From NCBI GenBank assembly GCA_030019105.1, contig JASEGY010000045.1, positions 1-11,835 on the forward strand: a stretch of DNA of 11,835 nt, written 5' to 3'. The translations under genes were made by a program, and so were the position numbers. The stretch comes from a bacterium. Lineage in GTDB: Bacteria > UBA9089 > JASEGY01. Under the pieces are notes generated by a model. The model ran no database searches and was not told the DNA's origin. It worked only from the letters and a program-made list of their open reading frames with translations. Each line of letters starts with the position of its first letter. The stretch's first letter is position 1. This document shows positions 7,181-11,835 of this stretch, piece after piece.

Positions 7181-7261
7181 TTAGCCTTTCAATAAGGCTA
7201 TGAGTTTGATAAGAAAGTCTAAGATTGTTTTCCAGACTTTAATCTTATCAGTTACGTTCAT
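7181..7261 (-). CDS. 26-residue cationic amphipathic peptide, copy 1
   Basis: The ORF runs from ATG (7261-7259) to TAA (7183-7181). The peptide starts MNVTDKIKVWKT and ends LDFLIKLIALLKG after one Ile. AAGGAGGG (7273-7266) lies 4-5 bases before the ATG, a very strong Shine-Dalgarno. Copy 2 encodes 19 identical residues of 26 at the same position in its unit. The differences are mainly conservative or synonymous (ATT/ATC, CTT/CTG, I/V, L/F, K/R), which argues for selection on protein. Polar residues at 4/5, 8, 11/12, 15 and 19 fall on one face of a helix, and net charge is about +3. This resembles membrane-active toxins of type I systems or phenol-soluble-modulin-like peptides; function is inferred only. 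A second in-frame ATG lies 10 codons upstream (7291) but without its own Shine-Dalgarno. Confidence 0.7.
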   Translation of the reverse strand: MNVTDKIKVWKTILDFLIKLIALLKG

Positions 7262-7290
7262 ATTTCCCTCCTTTCCGGGTAGTGGGTGCA

Positions 7291-7325
7291 TAAAAAGAAA
7301 GAGGTAGGTTTTCCTACCCCTTTCT
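7291..7325 (-). terminator. intrinsic terminator between promoter and peptide ORF, copy 1
   Basis: On the minus strand AGAAAGGGGTAGG (7325-7313) pairs with CCTACCTCTTTCT (7308-7296) around an AAAA loop, and TTTTTA follows. The single irregular pair is G-U on the minus strand but A-C on the plus strand, so it is best as a minus-strand terminator. It lies about 30 bases before the peptide ATG, so the peptide needs read-through or an unseen promoter. Confidence 0.78.
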
Positions 7326-7400
7326 AAGTTGGCACCTACAACCATACCAACTTAAAGATATGGAGGTGAACGTAACCACAAGCTCTCCACATCTATCGTT
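7291..7400 (-). ncRNA. structured leader / probable antisense RNA, copy 1
   Basis: Transcription from the promoter at 7407-7435 should begin near 7400. Hairpin 1 (stem 7385-7393 with 7357-7365) shows GTTACGTTCA (7376-7367, minus) in its loop. That is the exact complement of the ORF start region (7260-7251). CCTCC next to it can pair with the Shine-Dalgarno. Hairpin 2 is 7353-7344 with 7335-7326, and the intrinsic terminator follows. A terminated product would be about 110 nt, in the layout of a loop-presenting antisense RNA. In a read-through transcript the same segment could instead fold onto the ribosome-binding site in cis. The 5' end (7401-7389) can also pair with 7181-7169 just after the ORF, which excludes hairpin 1. 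Confidence 0.62.
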
Positions 7401-7406
7401 GGTATT

Positions 7407-7435
7407 AATATAGCATTAATTTCAGATCTTGTCAA
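7407..7435 (-). promoter_or_regulatory. near-consensus sigma-70 promoter, minus strand, copy 1
   Basis: TTGACA (7435-7430) is followed by 17 bases and TATATT (7412-7407), with TGC before it (extended -10). It points away from the downstream gene at 7592 and into the leader and peptide ORF. The -35 is perfect and the spacing ideal, suggesting strong constitutive transcription. Confidence 0.85.
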
Positions 7436-7539
7436 GAGTAAAATTTGGATATCCTCAGCCAACGGCGTTAGTCGCTTTCCTGGAATAAAATCTTTAGTTA
7501 AGAAAGGAGATGGTCGGAAGAATAGAACTTAGATACTTC

Positions 7540-7566
7540 ATGGGGCAGACATTTTGCCTGTCCCAT
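7540..7566 (+). promoter_or_regulatory. hairpin in the leader of the exported protein gene
   Basis: ATGGGGCAG (7540-7548) and CTGTCCCAT (7558-7566) pair over 9 bp with one G-U. The hairpin ends 11 bases before the AGGAGG of the next gene. It could affect mRNA stability or translation. The rest of 7442-7577 shows only a weak resemblance to the 50-bp palindrome near 7472-7500. Confidence 0.35.
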
Positions 7567-7591
7567 TAAATAAAATTAGGAGGTGATTAAA

Positions 7592-8683
7592 TTGAGAACA
7601 ATAATTGCGGTAACAGGTATTCTCTCATTGGCCTTTCTATTGCCGGCAGACATGAGCTTGGCTGATGAGAGGAATGAATTTCGGGCCGAATTAGAACGGG
7701 ACATGGCCAGGGATGCCTATCAGTCCATCCTGGCTGGAGAAGAAAAAGAGGCCGAATACCAGATGGCTAAAACAATTACCGATGTCCATGGAAACCGGGT
7801 CAGAATGGAAGGTTATGTTTTAAAGCCTTCTCCGGAGCAGTATAAACTGCTGGCCTTGAATACCAGGGACGGCCGGATAGACTACGGTTACTATCTCTAT
7901 ACCTTTAATGACGCTGTTCCCGGTCTTGATGTCTTAGAAGAGGCATCGGCGGGTATGTGGGAAGAGAAGCCAAACTATTGGGTCAGGAGAGTAGAAACTA
8001 AACTCTCTAATATGAGAGACAATGTGACTACGAAACAAGAAATATCAGACCCGGTAGAGATAGATGTATCACTCTTCTCGGAAGAATTAGTAATGGAGGA
8101 AGCCGGGGAAGAGCTTGAACTCAATATCCCGGAGCAGATATACCTTCAGACTAATTACCATTACACTCGCTCGGTAAATGGCAACGTAAAAGAGAAGGTA
8201 TGGTCCGGCTTCTCTCCTGAAACAGGGATTGCCGGCTATGAGGCATGGTATCCTGCTTCTGATGGACTTGCCCTGGGTGAGAAGTATGAATATGATGTAT
8301 TCAATGGCCAGTCCCTGACTATGCTCTACGATACCCGGGTAGTTCCGGACTATGAGTATTCGGCCGACAGCGATCAGGCTCACTGGAAGGATAGAGAGGA
8401 CTTTAAAGATGGCACCTTCCTTTCAGAGGAAACCTTTCTCATCGATGATGAAGGTAATATCCAGCGATGGGATATACCCGAAATCCTTGATGCAGGAGAA
8501 ATAATGGGAGGCAATGGAGAGGTTGAATTAACTAAAGATGGGATGAAAACCTTAGATGAATATGGTCAAGTTCCCAATATTGAAAGAATTATTACGGCCA
8601 CTGAATTTGAGGGGAGAAAAATCGACCTGGTCTATCCCACGGCTGTGCCGGAGATAGGACTCGATATCGAGGGTCTTTGGTAA
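7592..8683 (+). CDS. exported protein of unknown function
   Basis: The start chosen is TTG 7592: AGGAGG (7578-7583) sits 8 bases ahead, while the GTG at 7583 overlaps it. The product of 363 residues begins MRTIIAVTGILSLAFLLPAD and then MSLADE, a Sec signal peptide with probable cleavage after SLA. The mature part is acidic and beta-rich. It contains DVHGNRVRMEGYVLKP, NTRDGRIDYGYYLYTFND, and repeated Tyr/Asp-rich segments such as EKYEYDVFNG and VVPDYEYSADSD, with no cysteines and no membrane segment. It may be periplasmic or surface exposed. I do not recognise the family. A strong hairpin follows the stop at 8695-8725, so it probably ends a transcript. It lies between the first peptide element and the lipoprotein/barrel pair, whose genes may serve the same envelope compartment. 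Confidence 0.75.
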   Translation: MRTIIAVTGILSLAFLLPADMSLADERNEFRAELERDMARDAYQSILAGEEKEAEYQMAKTITDVHGNRVRMEGYVLKPSPEQYKLLALNTRDGRIDYGYYLYTFNDAVPGLDVLEEASAGMWEEKPNYWVRRVETKLSNMRDNVTTKQEISDPVEIDVSLFSEELVMEEAGEELELNIPEQIYLQTNYHYTRSVNGNVKEKVWSGFSPETGIAGYEAWYPASDGLALGEKYEYDVFNGQSLTMLYDTRVVPDYEYSADSDQAHWKDREDFKDGTFLSEETFLIDDEGNIQRWDIPEILDAGEIMGGNGEVELTKDGMKTLDEYGQVPNIERIITATEFEGRKIDLVYPTAVPEIGLDIEGLW

Positions 8684-8694
8684 TTATCCCTTAA

Positions 8695-8725
8695 GAGGGA
8701 GCAGGTATAAACGGCCTGCTCCCTC
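8695..8725. terminator. strong hairpin after the exported protein gene
   Basis: GAGGGAGCAGG (8695-8705) and CCTGCTCCCTC (8715-8725) form a perfect 11-bp stem with a 9-base loop, 12 bases after the stop. There is no T-run after it, so termination would depend on the stem alone; it could act in mRNA 3' protection. Confidence 0.6.
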
Positions 8726-8788
8726 TCACTCGAAACTTAAACCACAGGAGGAGAGTATCTTCTCAATATTTCGGGGAACACTTGTAGG

Positions 8789-9056
8789 GGTTCGATTTAT
8801 CGAACCTGTATTGGGCTTGATAAATCAAGCCCCCATGCGCATCAACTTAAGCATAACTCTTTATCGGCCAAGTAGATGCGCAAAGTACAAAATTTACCCG
8901 ACAGTCACCTGGGAAGGGAATTTACCCTTTAGGGTTTCATTTATGGCCAATACCAGCAGGATGAAAGGCTAAAGCCTAAACTCCTGTTTCCACAACTTGT
9001 TGTGTAGTAGAAGTTTCAGCTTAAGTTGATGCCTATGGGCTTGATAAATCAAGCCC
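8789..9056. repeat. palindrome cluster forming a composite inverted-repeat element
   Basis: There are three short palindromes: GGTTCGATTTATCGAACC (8789-8806), GGGCTTGA/TCAAGCCC around TAAA at 8813-8832, and the same at 9037-9056. In addition GCATCAACTTAAGC (8839-8852) is the exact reverse complement of 9019-9032. Each copy of this arm sits next to a TTGATAAATCAA palindrome, so 8813-8852 and 9019-9056 form one long inverted repeat of nearly 40 bases around about 165 bases. Further small stems are TGCGCATC (8836-8843) with GATGCGCA near 8875-8882, and CACAAC/GTTGTG near 8991-9004. The gap 8726-9097 holds nothing else I can identify. Confidence 0.75.
8921..8984. repeat. 50-bp palindrome family, expanded copy B
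   Basis: TTTACCCTTTAGGGTTTCAT and ATGAAAGGCTAAAGCCTAAA plus CTCC match the two arms of the palindromes at 6009-6058 and 11736-11788. Here the centre is enlarged by about 18 bases and the opening GGAGTT is changed. It lies inside the composite inverted repeat 8813-9056. Confidence 0.65.
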
Positions 9057-9097
9057 CTACAAAACGCCCCGATTTATTGAGAAGATACGGAAGAGAG

Positions 9098-10084
9098 ATG
9101 TTGAAAAGAAAAATATTACTGATCCTTGTATTCCTTTCAATCCTTATCCTGGAAACCGGTTGTGGTAATAAGGACAGCGGAACTTCGCCCGGCAATAACC
9201 AACCACCAGTAATTGATGAACTTAAAGCCGGGTCTTCCCAATTAGAAGTAGGAGCAGAAACTACGCTTACATGTGTGGCTAATGATGTTGACGGTGACGG
9301 TGACAGTCTGACTTACACCTGGTTTCTTAACGATAAAGCCCTTCCTGACACGGGGCCGTCTATCTCCTGGACTGCTCCTATGGACGATGGAACCTATCGA
9401 ATTGCGGTCGTGGTCAGTGATGGAGAAGAAGAGGATAGAAAAGAGATCGAGATAACGGTTACTGATAACCGGGCAGTTTACAATCCGGCTGAATATTTCC
9501 CTTTAGGGGAGGGTGATTCATGGACATACAGAGAGAGTGAGATGGAAGAACCTGATGTTGAGACCACCTATATTATCAGGGGAAAGATGGAGATTAATGG
9601 AGTAATGGCCGTCAAAATGGCAAAGGAGGATGATACTTCTTCTTATGACCTTTACACCAATACCGGCGGGATAAAGTGGCTGGGATTTAAATATGATGAA
9701 CCCTTTCAAGGTGTTGTCAGTGAAGGGTACTGGGACCTACCTCCAGGTCTCCCAACTACAGAGGCCAGGATTGGCGATCAGATTGAGATTAAGACCTTTG
9801 TCTATTCTATGGATGGCGTGCCGAGGCTGGGCCCTTTTTATGTGACAATTACGCTAAAAGGCCCCGAGGATGTATCGACTCCGGCCGGCTTCTTTGCCGA
9901 TTGCCTACTAATTGAAGTTCAGTTTCACTATCCTTACGGAGGGACGAATAAAGACACCCGGTGGTTAGCCAAAGGTGTGGGGCTGGTCAAAGAAAGAGCA
10001 GAGGTGGTTGATGAAAGTGGAGAAACAGTCTGGTGGTGGGAAGAGAGCGTCTTGATTGACTATAAGGTAGGAGGAATGAAATGA
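9098..10084 (+). CDS. lipoprotein with a PKD/Ig-like domain
   Basis: The start chosen is ATG 9098, preceded by GGAAGAGAG. Starting earlier, at 9026, would add 24 residues encoded by the repeat palindrome and bury the signal peptide. The 328-residue product starts MLKRKILLILVFLSILILET then GCG, a lipoprotein signal with Cys22; Glu at -3 is atypical. About residues 34-122 form a PKD/Ig-like domain: QPPVIDELKAG, then the calcium-site-like DVDGDGDSLTYTWFLND, then DGTYRIAVVVSDG. The remainder begins EYFPLGEGDSWTYR and resembles secreted beta-sandwich domains of unknown role. It overlaps the next gene by ATGA (10081-10084), so the two products probably act together at the outer membrane. Confidence 0.82.
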   Translation: MLKRKILLILVFLSILILETGCGNKDSGTSPGNNQPPVIDELKAGSSQLEVGAETTLTCVANDVDGDGDSLTYTWFLNDKALPDTGPSISWTAPMDDGTYRIAVVVSDGEEEDRKEIEITVTDNRAVYNPAEYFPLGEGDSWTYRESEMEEPDVETTYIIRGKMEINGVMAVKMAKEDDTSSYDLYTNTGGIKWLGFKYDEPFQGVVSEGYWDLPPGLPTTEARIGDQIEIKTFVYSMDGVPRLGPFYVTITLKGPEDVSTPAGFFADCLLIEVQFHYPYGGTNKDTRWLAKGVGLVKERAEVVDESGETVWWWEESVLIDYKVGGMK

Positions 10085-11286
10085 GGAGAATCTTATCTCT
10101 ATGTTTGATGTGTTTGATCTTCCTGGTTGGTTTCCCGTCTTTATCTGAGGCCAGGATAAAGGTCCTGCCTATTATTAAGGCCAACGGCATGGCCGGGAAG
10201 TCCTACTTTGAGGAGTCCGAAGGTTCATTAAGGGGCAATATCTCCCTTGACTTCATGCCCGTTCTGAAGATTAATCCTACCCTCTCTCTTTTTCCTTATT
10301 ACAGTGGCTCCTATCAGGGAAGCCGGGGGGCGGTAGAGCTTCAGGGCGGTGGGAAACTCCAGCAGAAGAGACAGGATCATCTCCTCTCGCTTAAGGTGAT
10401 CAAAAAGGTGGAAGATTACAAGCTCAAGGCCAGGGCGGGCTATGAACTGGAACTCTTACGAGAGACCAAGGATGAAACATGGGGTGAGGGACTATTTGAC
10501 TACGAAAGGACTTACGGTCTGGTAGAGGTAGAGAGGATTTTCAGGGACCGTTATCATCCGGCTGACCTGGTACTTGGTCTTGGCGGCTACCGGCTGGAGT
10601 TCCCAAATTACGATCCAATAGCCACCGGGACAGAAGAATGGAAGGAGCTTTCTGAACCCGGACACCTTGACTATCAAGCCAACGAAGTCTCCCTGGATGG
10701 AGATATTGTTCTTGCCCCCAATTTATTACTAAAGGGGCTCTTTTTCTATACCCACAAAGATTACCTTCATCAGAGGGCAGTTAATTCGGAGGGGATGTTT
10801 TCTTCTCAGAAGAGGGAGGATGATGACTATCAGATAAAACTGGGGACAAGATATACTCTCCGCCAATTCAAGACCCGTCTGGGACTCAATTATATTTTCC
10901 GGTTGACCCGATCAACCCAGAACCACTTTGACATAGCTAAACTACAGTACCTTCCCAACTTCTACGATTCGCATGAGAACAGGTTCTCGCCTACCCTAAC
11001 TTTCTATCTTCCACACCGGTTAATCCTCTCCAGCACCTTTGAATATAGAGATAAGCGATATAAAGACAGGCTGATTCAGGATGAAAAGGGGAATTACTTA
11101 GACGAGGAACTCTATTCTAAAACCTATCTTTATGGTCTCAGTCTTTCTTATCCCCTGCCTAAGGGGTTTTGTCTTAGATTAGAGGGAGATTTTAAGAGGG
11201 TGCGTTCGAATATGGATTACGAGGCCTTTTACAATTACAACTACGAGACAAAATATTACGGCCTGGGGGTGTCGTATGAATATTAA
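10081..11286 (+). CDS. predicted outer-membrane beta-barrel protein
   Basis: The 401-residue protein has a Sec signal peptide, MRRILSLCLMCLIFLVGFPS then LSEA. It is followed by many alternating amphipathic strands rich in Tyr, Leu, Gly and Arg. Examples are NISLDFMPVLKINPTLSLFP, LGLGGYRLEFP, KLGTRYTLRQFKTRLGLNY, RLILSSTFEYRDKRYKD, and YGLSLSYPLPKGFCLRLEGD. It ends YYGLGVSYEY, an aromatic C-terminal strand like those recognised by the BAM machinery. No named porin family is recognised. The start overlaps the lipoprotein stop by ATGA, indicating translational coupling. A lipoprotein plus barrel pair could form an export or adhesion assembly; that is inference. The second peptide element begins 7 bases after its stop, on the opposite strand. 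Confidence 0.78.
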   Translation: MRRILSLCLMCLIFLVGFPSLSEARIKVLPIIKANGMAGKSYFEESEGSLRGNISLDFMPVLKINPTLSLFPYYSGSYQGSRGAVELQGGGKLQQKRQDHLLSLKVIKKVEDYKLKARAGYELELLRETKDETWGEGLFDYERTYGLVEVERIFRDRYHPADLVLGLGGYRLEFPNYDPIATGTEEWKELSEPGHLDYQANEVSLDGDIVLAPNLLLKGLFFYTHKDYLHQRAVNSEGMFSSQKREDDDYQIKLGTRYTLRQFKTRLGLNYIFRLTRSTQNHFDIAKLQYLPNFYDSHENRFSPTLTFYLPHRLILSSTFEYRDKRYKDRLIQDEKGNYLDEELYSKTYLYGLSLSYPLPKGFCLRLEGDFKRVRSNMDYEAFYNYNYETKYYGLGVSYEY

Positions 11287-11392
11287 GATTCTGGAGCACC
11301 CACTACCCAGATGGCTTAAGGTGTCAAGTGGCAGTCTGACACCCCTACGGATTATAAGCTGACGTAGGAACAGCCTTACTTTAAGATAGACG

Positions 11393-11473
11393 TTAGCCTT
11401 TAAATAAGGCTATCAGCTTGACCAGAAAGTCTAAGAGATATCTCAAGACTTTGATCTTATCTGTTGGGTTCAT
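11393..11473 (-). CDS. 26-residue cationic amphipathic peptide, copy 2
   Basis: The ORF runs from ATG (11473-11471) to TAA (11395-11393). The peptide starts MNPTDKIKVLRY and ends LDFLVKLIALFKG after one Leu. It differs from copy 1 at seven positions (3, 10, 11, 12, 13, 18, 24). The GGAGGG Shine-Dalgarno lies 7 bases before the ATG. The amphipathic pattern and charge of about +3 are kept. An upstream ATG at 11506 is in frame, 11 codons before, as in copy 1 where the distance is 10 codons; the length difference between copies there is exactly 3 bases. Codons 5-12 are the target complement of the short RNA predicted at 5825-5899. Confidence 0.7.
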   Translation of the reverse strand: MNPTDKIKVLRYLLDFLVKLIALFKG

Positions 11474-11505
11474 ATATATACCCTCCTTTCCGGGTAGTGG
11501 GTACA

Positions 11506-11546
11506 TAAAAAGAAAGAGGTAGGTTTATTTCTACCTACCCCTTTCT
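11506..11546 (-). terminator. intrinsic terminator between promoter and peptide ORF, copy 2
   Basis: AGAAAGGGGTAGG pairs with CCTACCTCTTTCT on the minus strand, around a 10-base loop that extends the stem by a few pairs. TTTTTA follows. The stem sequence is the same as in copy 1, while the loop is longer and different. Confidence 0.78.
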
Positions 11547-11625
11547 AAGTTGGTATCTACCACTATACCAACTTTAAAGATGTGGAGGAGATGAACCCAA
11601 CAAAAAGCTCTCCACGTCTATCGTT
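11506..11625 (-). ncRNA. structured leader / probable antisense RNA, copy 2
   Basis: The predicted transcript starts near 11625. Hairpin 1 (11618-11610 with 11587-11579) shows GTTGGGTTCAT (11601-11591, minus) in its loop, the exact complement of the ORF start region (11473-11463). Hairpin 2 is a perfect 10-bp stem (11574-11565 with 11556-11547). The terminator follows. GATAGACGT near the 5' end (11622-11614) pairs with ACGTCTATC just after the ORF (11393-11385). In copy 1 the equivalent pair has T-A instead of C-G, a compensatory change. Confidence 0.62.
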
Positions 11626-11631
11626 ATCTTT

Positions 11632-11660
11632 AATATAGCATTAATTTCAGATCTTGTCAA
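11632..11660 (-). promoter_or_regulatory. near-consensus sigma-70 promoter, minus strand, copy 2
   Basis: TTGACA (11660-11655), a 17-base spacer and TATATT (11637-11632) with TGC before the -10. The spacer is identical to that of copy 1, and the flank TTTTACTC is shared by all three elements. Confidence 0.85.
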
Positions 11661-11735
11661 GAGTAAAAATAAAACTATAGCTCTTAAGATAAATATTTTG
11701 GGGTAAGCGAATTCAAGATAGGCTATATAGCTTTC

Positions 11736-11788
11736 GGAGTTAATCCTTTAGGATTTCATTACTTATGAAAGGCTAAAGCCTAAACTCC
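11736..11788. repeat. 50-bp imperfect palindrome, copy C
   Basis: It is nearly identical to 6009-6058, with three extra bases at the centre. It lies inside a further imperfect inverted repeat: ATTTTGGGGT near 11695-11704 faces ACCCCAGAAT near 11801-11811. The remaining bases to the window end show nothing else I can identify. Confidence 0.75.
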
Positions 11789-11835
11789 AATCTTCAACCA
11801 ACCCCAGAATCTTTTTCTTAAGCACTATATTTCCC

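Larger units (their letters stand above)
7080..7441 (-). repeat. structured small-peptide element, copy 1 (whole unit)
   Basis: On the minus strand this unit contains, in order, a promoter, a structured leader with an internal terminator, a Shine-Dalgarno, a 26-codon ORF, and a tail with hairpins. A homologous unit lies at 11294-11666. GCACCCACTACCC (7082-7094) and GGGTAGTGGGTGC (7277-7289) form a 13-bp long-range stem around the Shine-Dalgarno and ORF. GGTGTCA/TGACACC (7106-7112 and 7123-7129) forms a tail hairpin. Where the copies differ inside stems, pairing is kept by compensatory changes or by G-U pairs that are mostly possible only in a minus-strand RNA. The unit begins 9 bases after the TPR gene's stop codon, convergent to it. 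No transposase or clear target duplication is seen. Confidence 0.8.
11294..11666 (-). repeat. structured small-peptide element, copy 2 (whole unit)
   Basis: It is homologous to 7080-7441 along its whole length and in the same orientation, with the same position directly behind a plus-strand gene. It keeps the 13-bp long-range stem (11296-11308 with 11492-11504, one G-U in minus-strand RNA), the tail hairpin GGTGTCA/TGACACC (11320-11326 with 11337-11343), the terminator, the Shine-Dalgarno, the ORF and the promoter. Divergence from copy 1 is scattered and concentrated in loops and compensated stem positions, so this is an old, selected duplication rather than a recent one. Confidence 0.8.

Noticed and set aside
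7080..7441. Reading the element as a plus-strand structured RNA
   Set aside because: The plus strand lacks a promoter, and most irregular stem pairs are A-C there but G-U on the minus strand; the ORF and Shine-Dalgarno are also only on the minus strand.
7583..7591. GTG start for the exported protein (and GTG 6073 for the TPR lipoprotein)
   Set aside because: In both genes the GTG is part of or touches the AGGAGG Shine-Dalgarno; the next start (TTG 7592, ATG 6082) has ideal 8-base spacing.
9026..9097. Earlier start for the PKD lipoprotein gene
   Set aside because: The added codons are encoded by the palindromic repeat and would place 24 residues before the signal peptide.
1..11835. tRNA, rRNA, transposase or integrase genes
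   Set aside because: No cloverleaf-like tRNA sequence, rRNA segment or transposase motif was seen on either strand.

Overview
The window looks like a chromosomal stretch of an uncultivated Gram-negative (diderm) bacterium of mid GC content. The evidence is two lipoprotein-type proteins, a predicted outer-membrane beta-barrel, an ECF sigma/anti-sigma pair, a large DUF4175-type membrane protein, and intergenic spaces full of short palindromic repeats of the kind common in environmental genomes. I cannot name the lineage.

Layout. 1-1500 is an eroded accessory stretch. It holds a small hypothetical ORF, a GGTTC-type repeat cluster with crossing inverted repeats, a truncated and frameshifted DUF190 relic, a RelE-type toxin-antitoxin pair, and a CACAGAG repeat. 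1499-5722 runs in one direction: a 1034-residue DUF4175-like protein, an ECF sigma factor and its zinc-finger anti-sigma factor. 6082-7071 is a TPR lipoprotein, 7592-8683 an exported protein of unknown function, and 9098-11286 a translationally coupled lipoprotein plus beta-barrel pair. All conventional genes are on the plus strand.

The most interesting content lies in the gaps, on the minus strand. Two homologous elements of about 365 bp (about 7080-7441 and 11294-11666) sit directly behind plus-strand genes. Each has a near-consensus extended -10 sigma-70 promoter, a leader of about 110 nt with two hairpins and an intrinsic terminator, and a strong Shine-Dalgarno in front of a conserved 26-codon ORF encoding a cationic amphipathic peptide. 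The leader carries a segment, displayed in a hairpin loop, that is complementary to the start region of that ORF. The complementarity is kept between copies by compensatory base changes. The 5' end of the leader is also complementary to the bases just after the ORF stop, with another compensatory change. A third, shorter element (about 5825-5934) has the same promoter and terminator design but no ORF. Its predicted RNA is complementary over 22 nt (two G-U pairs) to codons 5-12 of the peptide ORF in the second copy. Taken together this resembles a type I toxin-antitoxin or other antisense/attenuator-controlled small-peptide family that I do not recognise as described. The architecture is seen directly; the function is inference.

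The gaps also hold three copies of a roughly 50-bp imperfect palindrome and a composite inverted repeat (8813-9056) built from TTGATAAATCAA-type palindromes.
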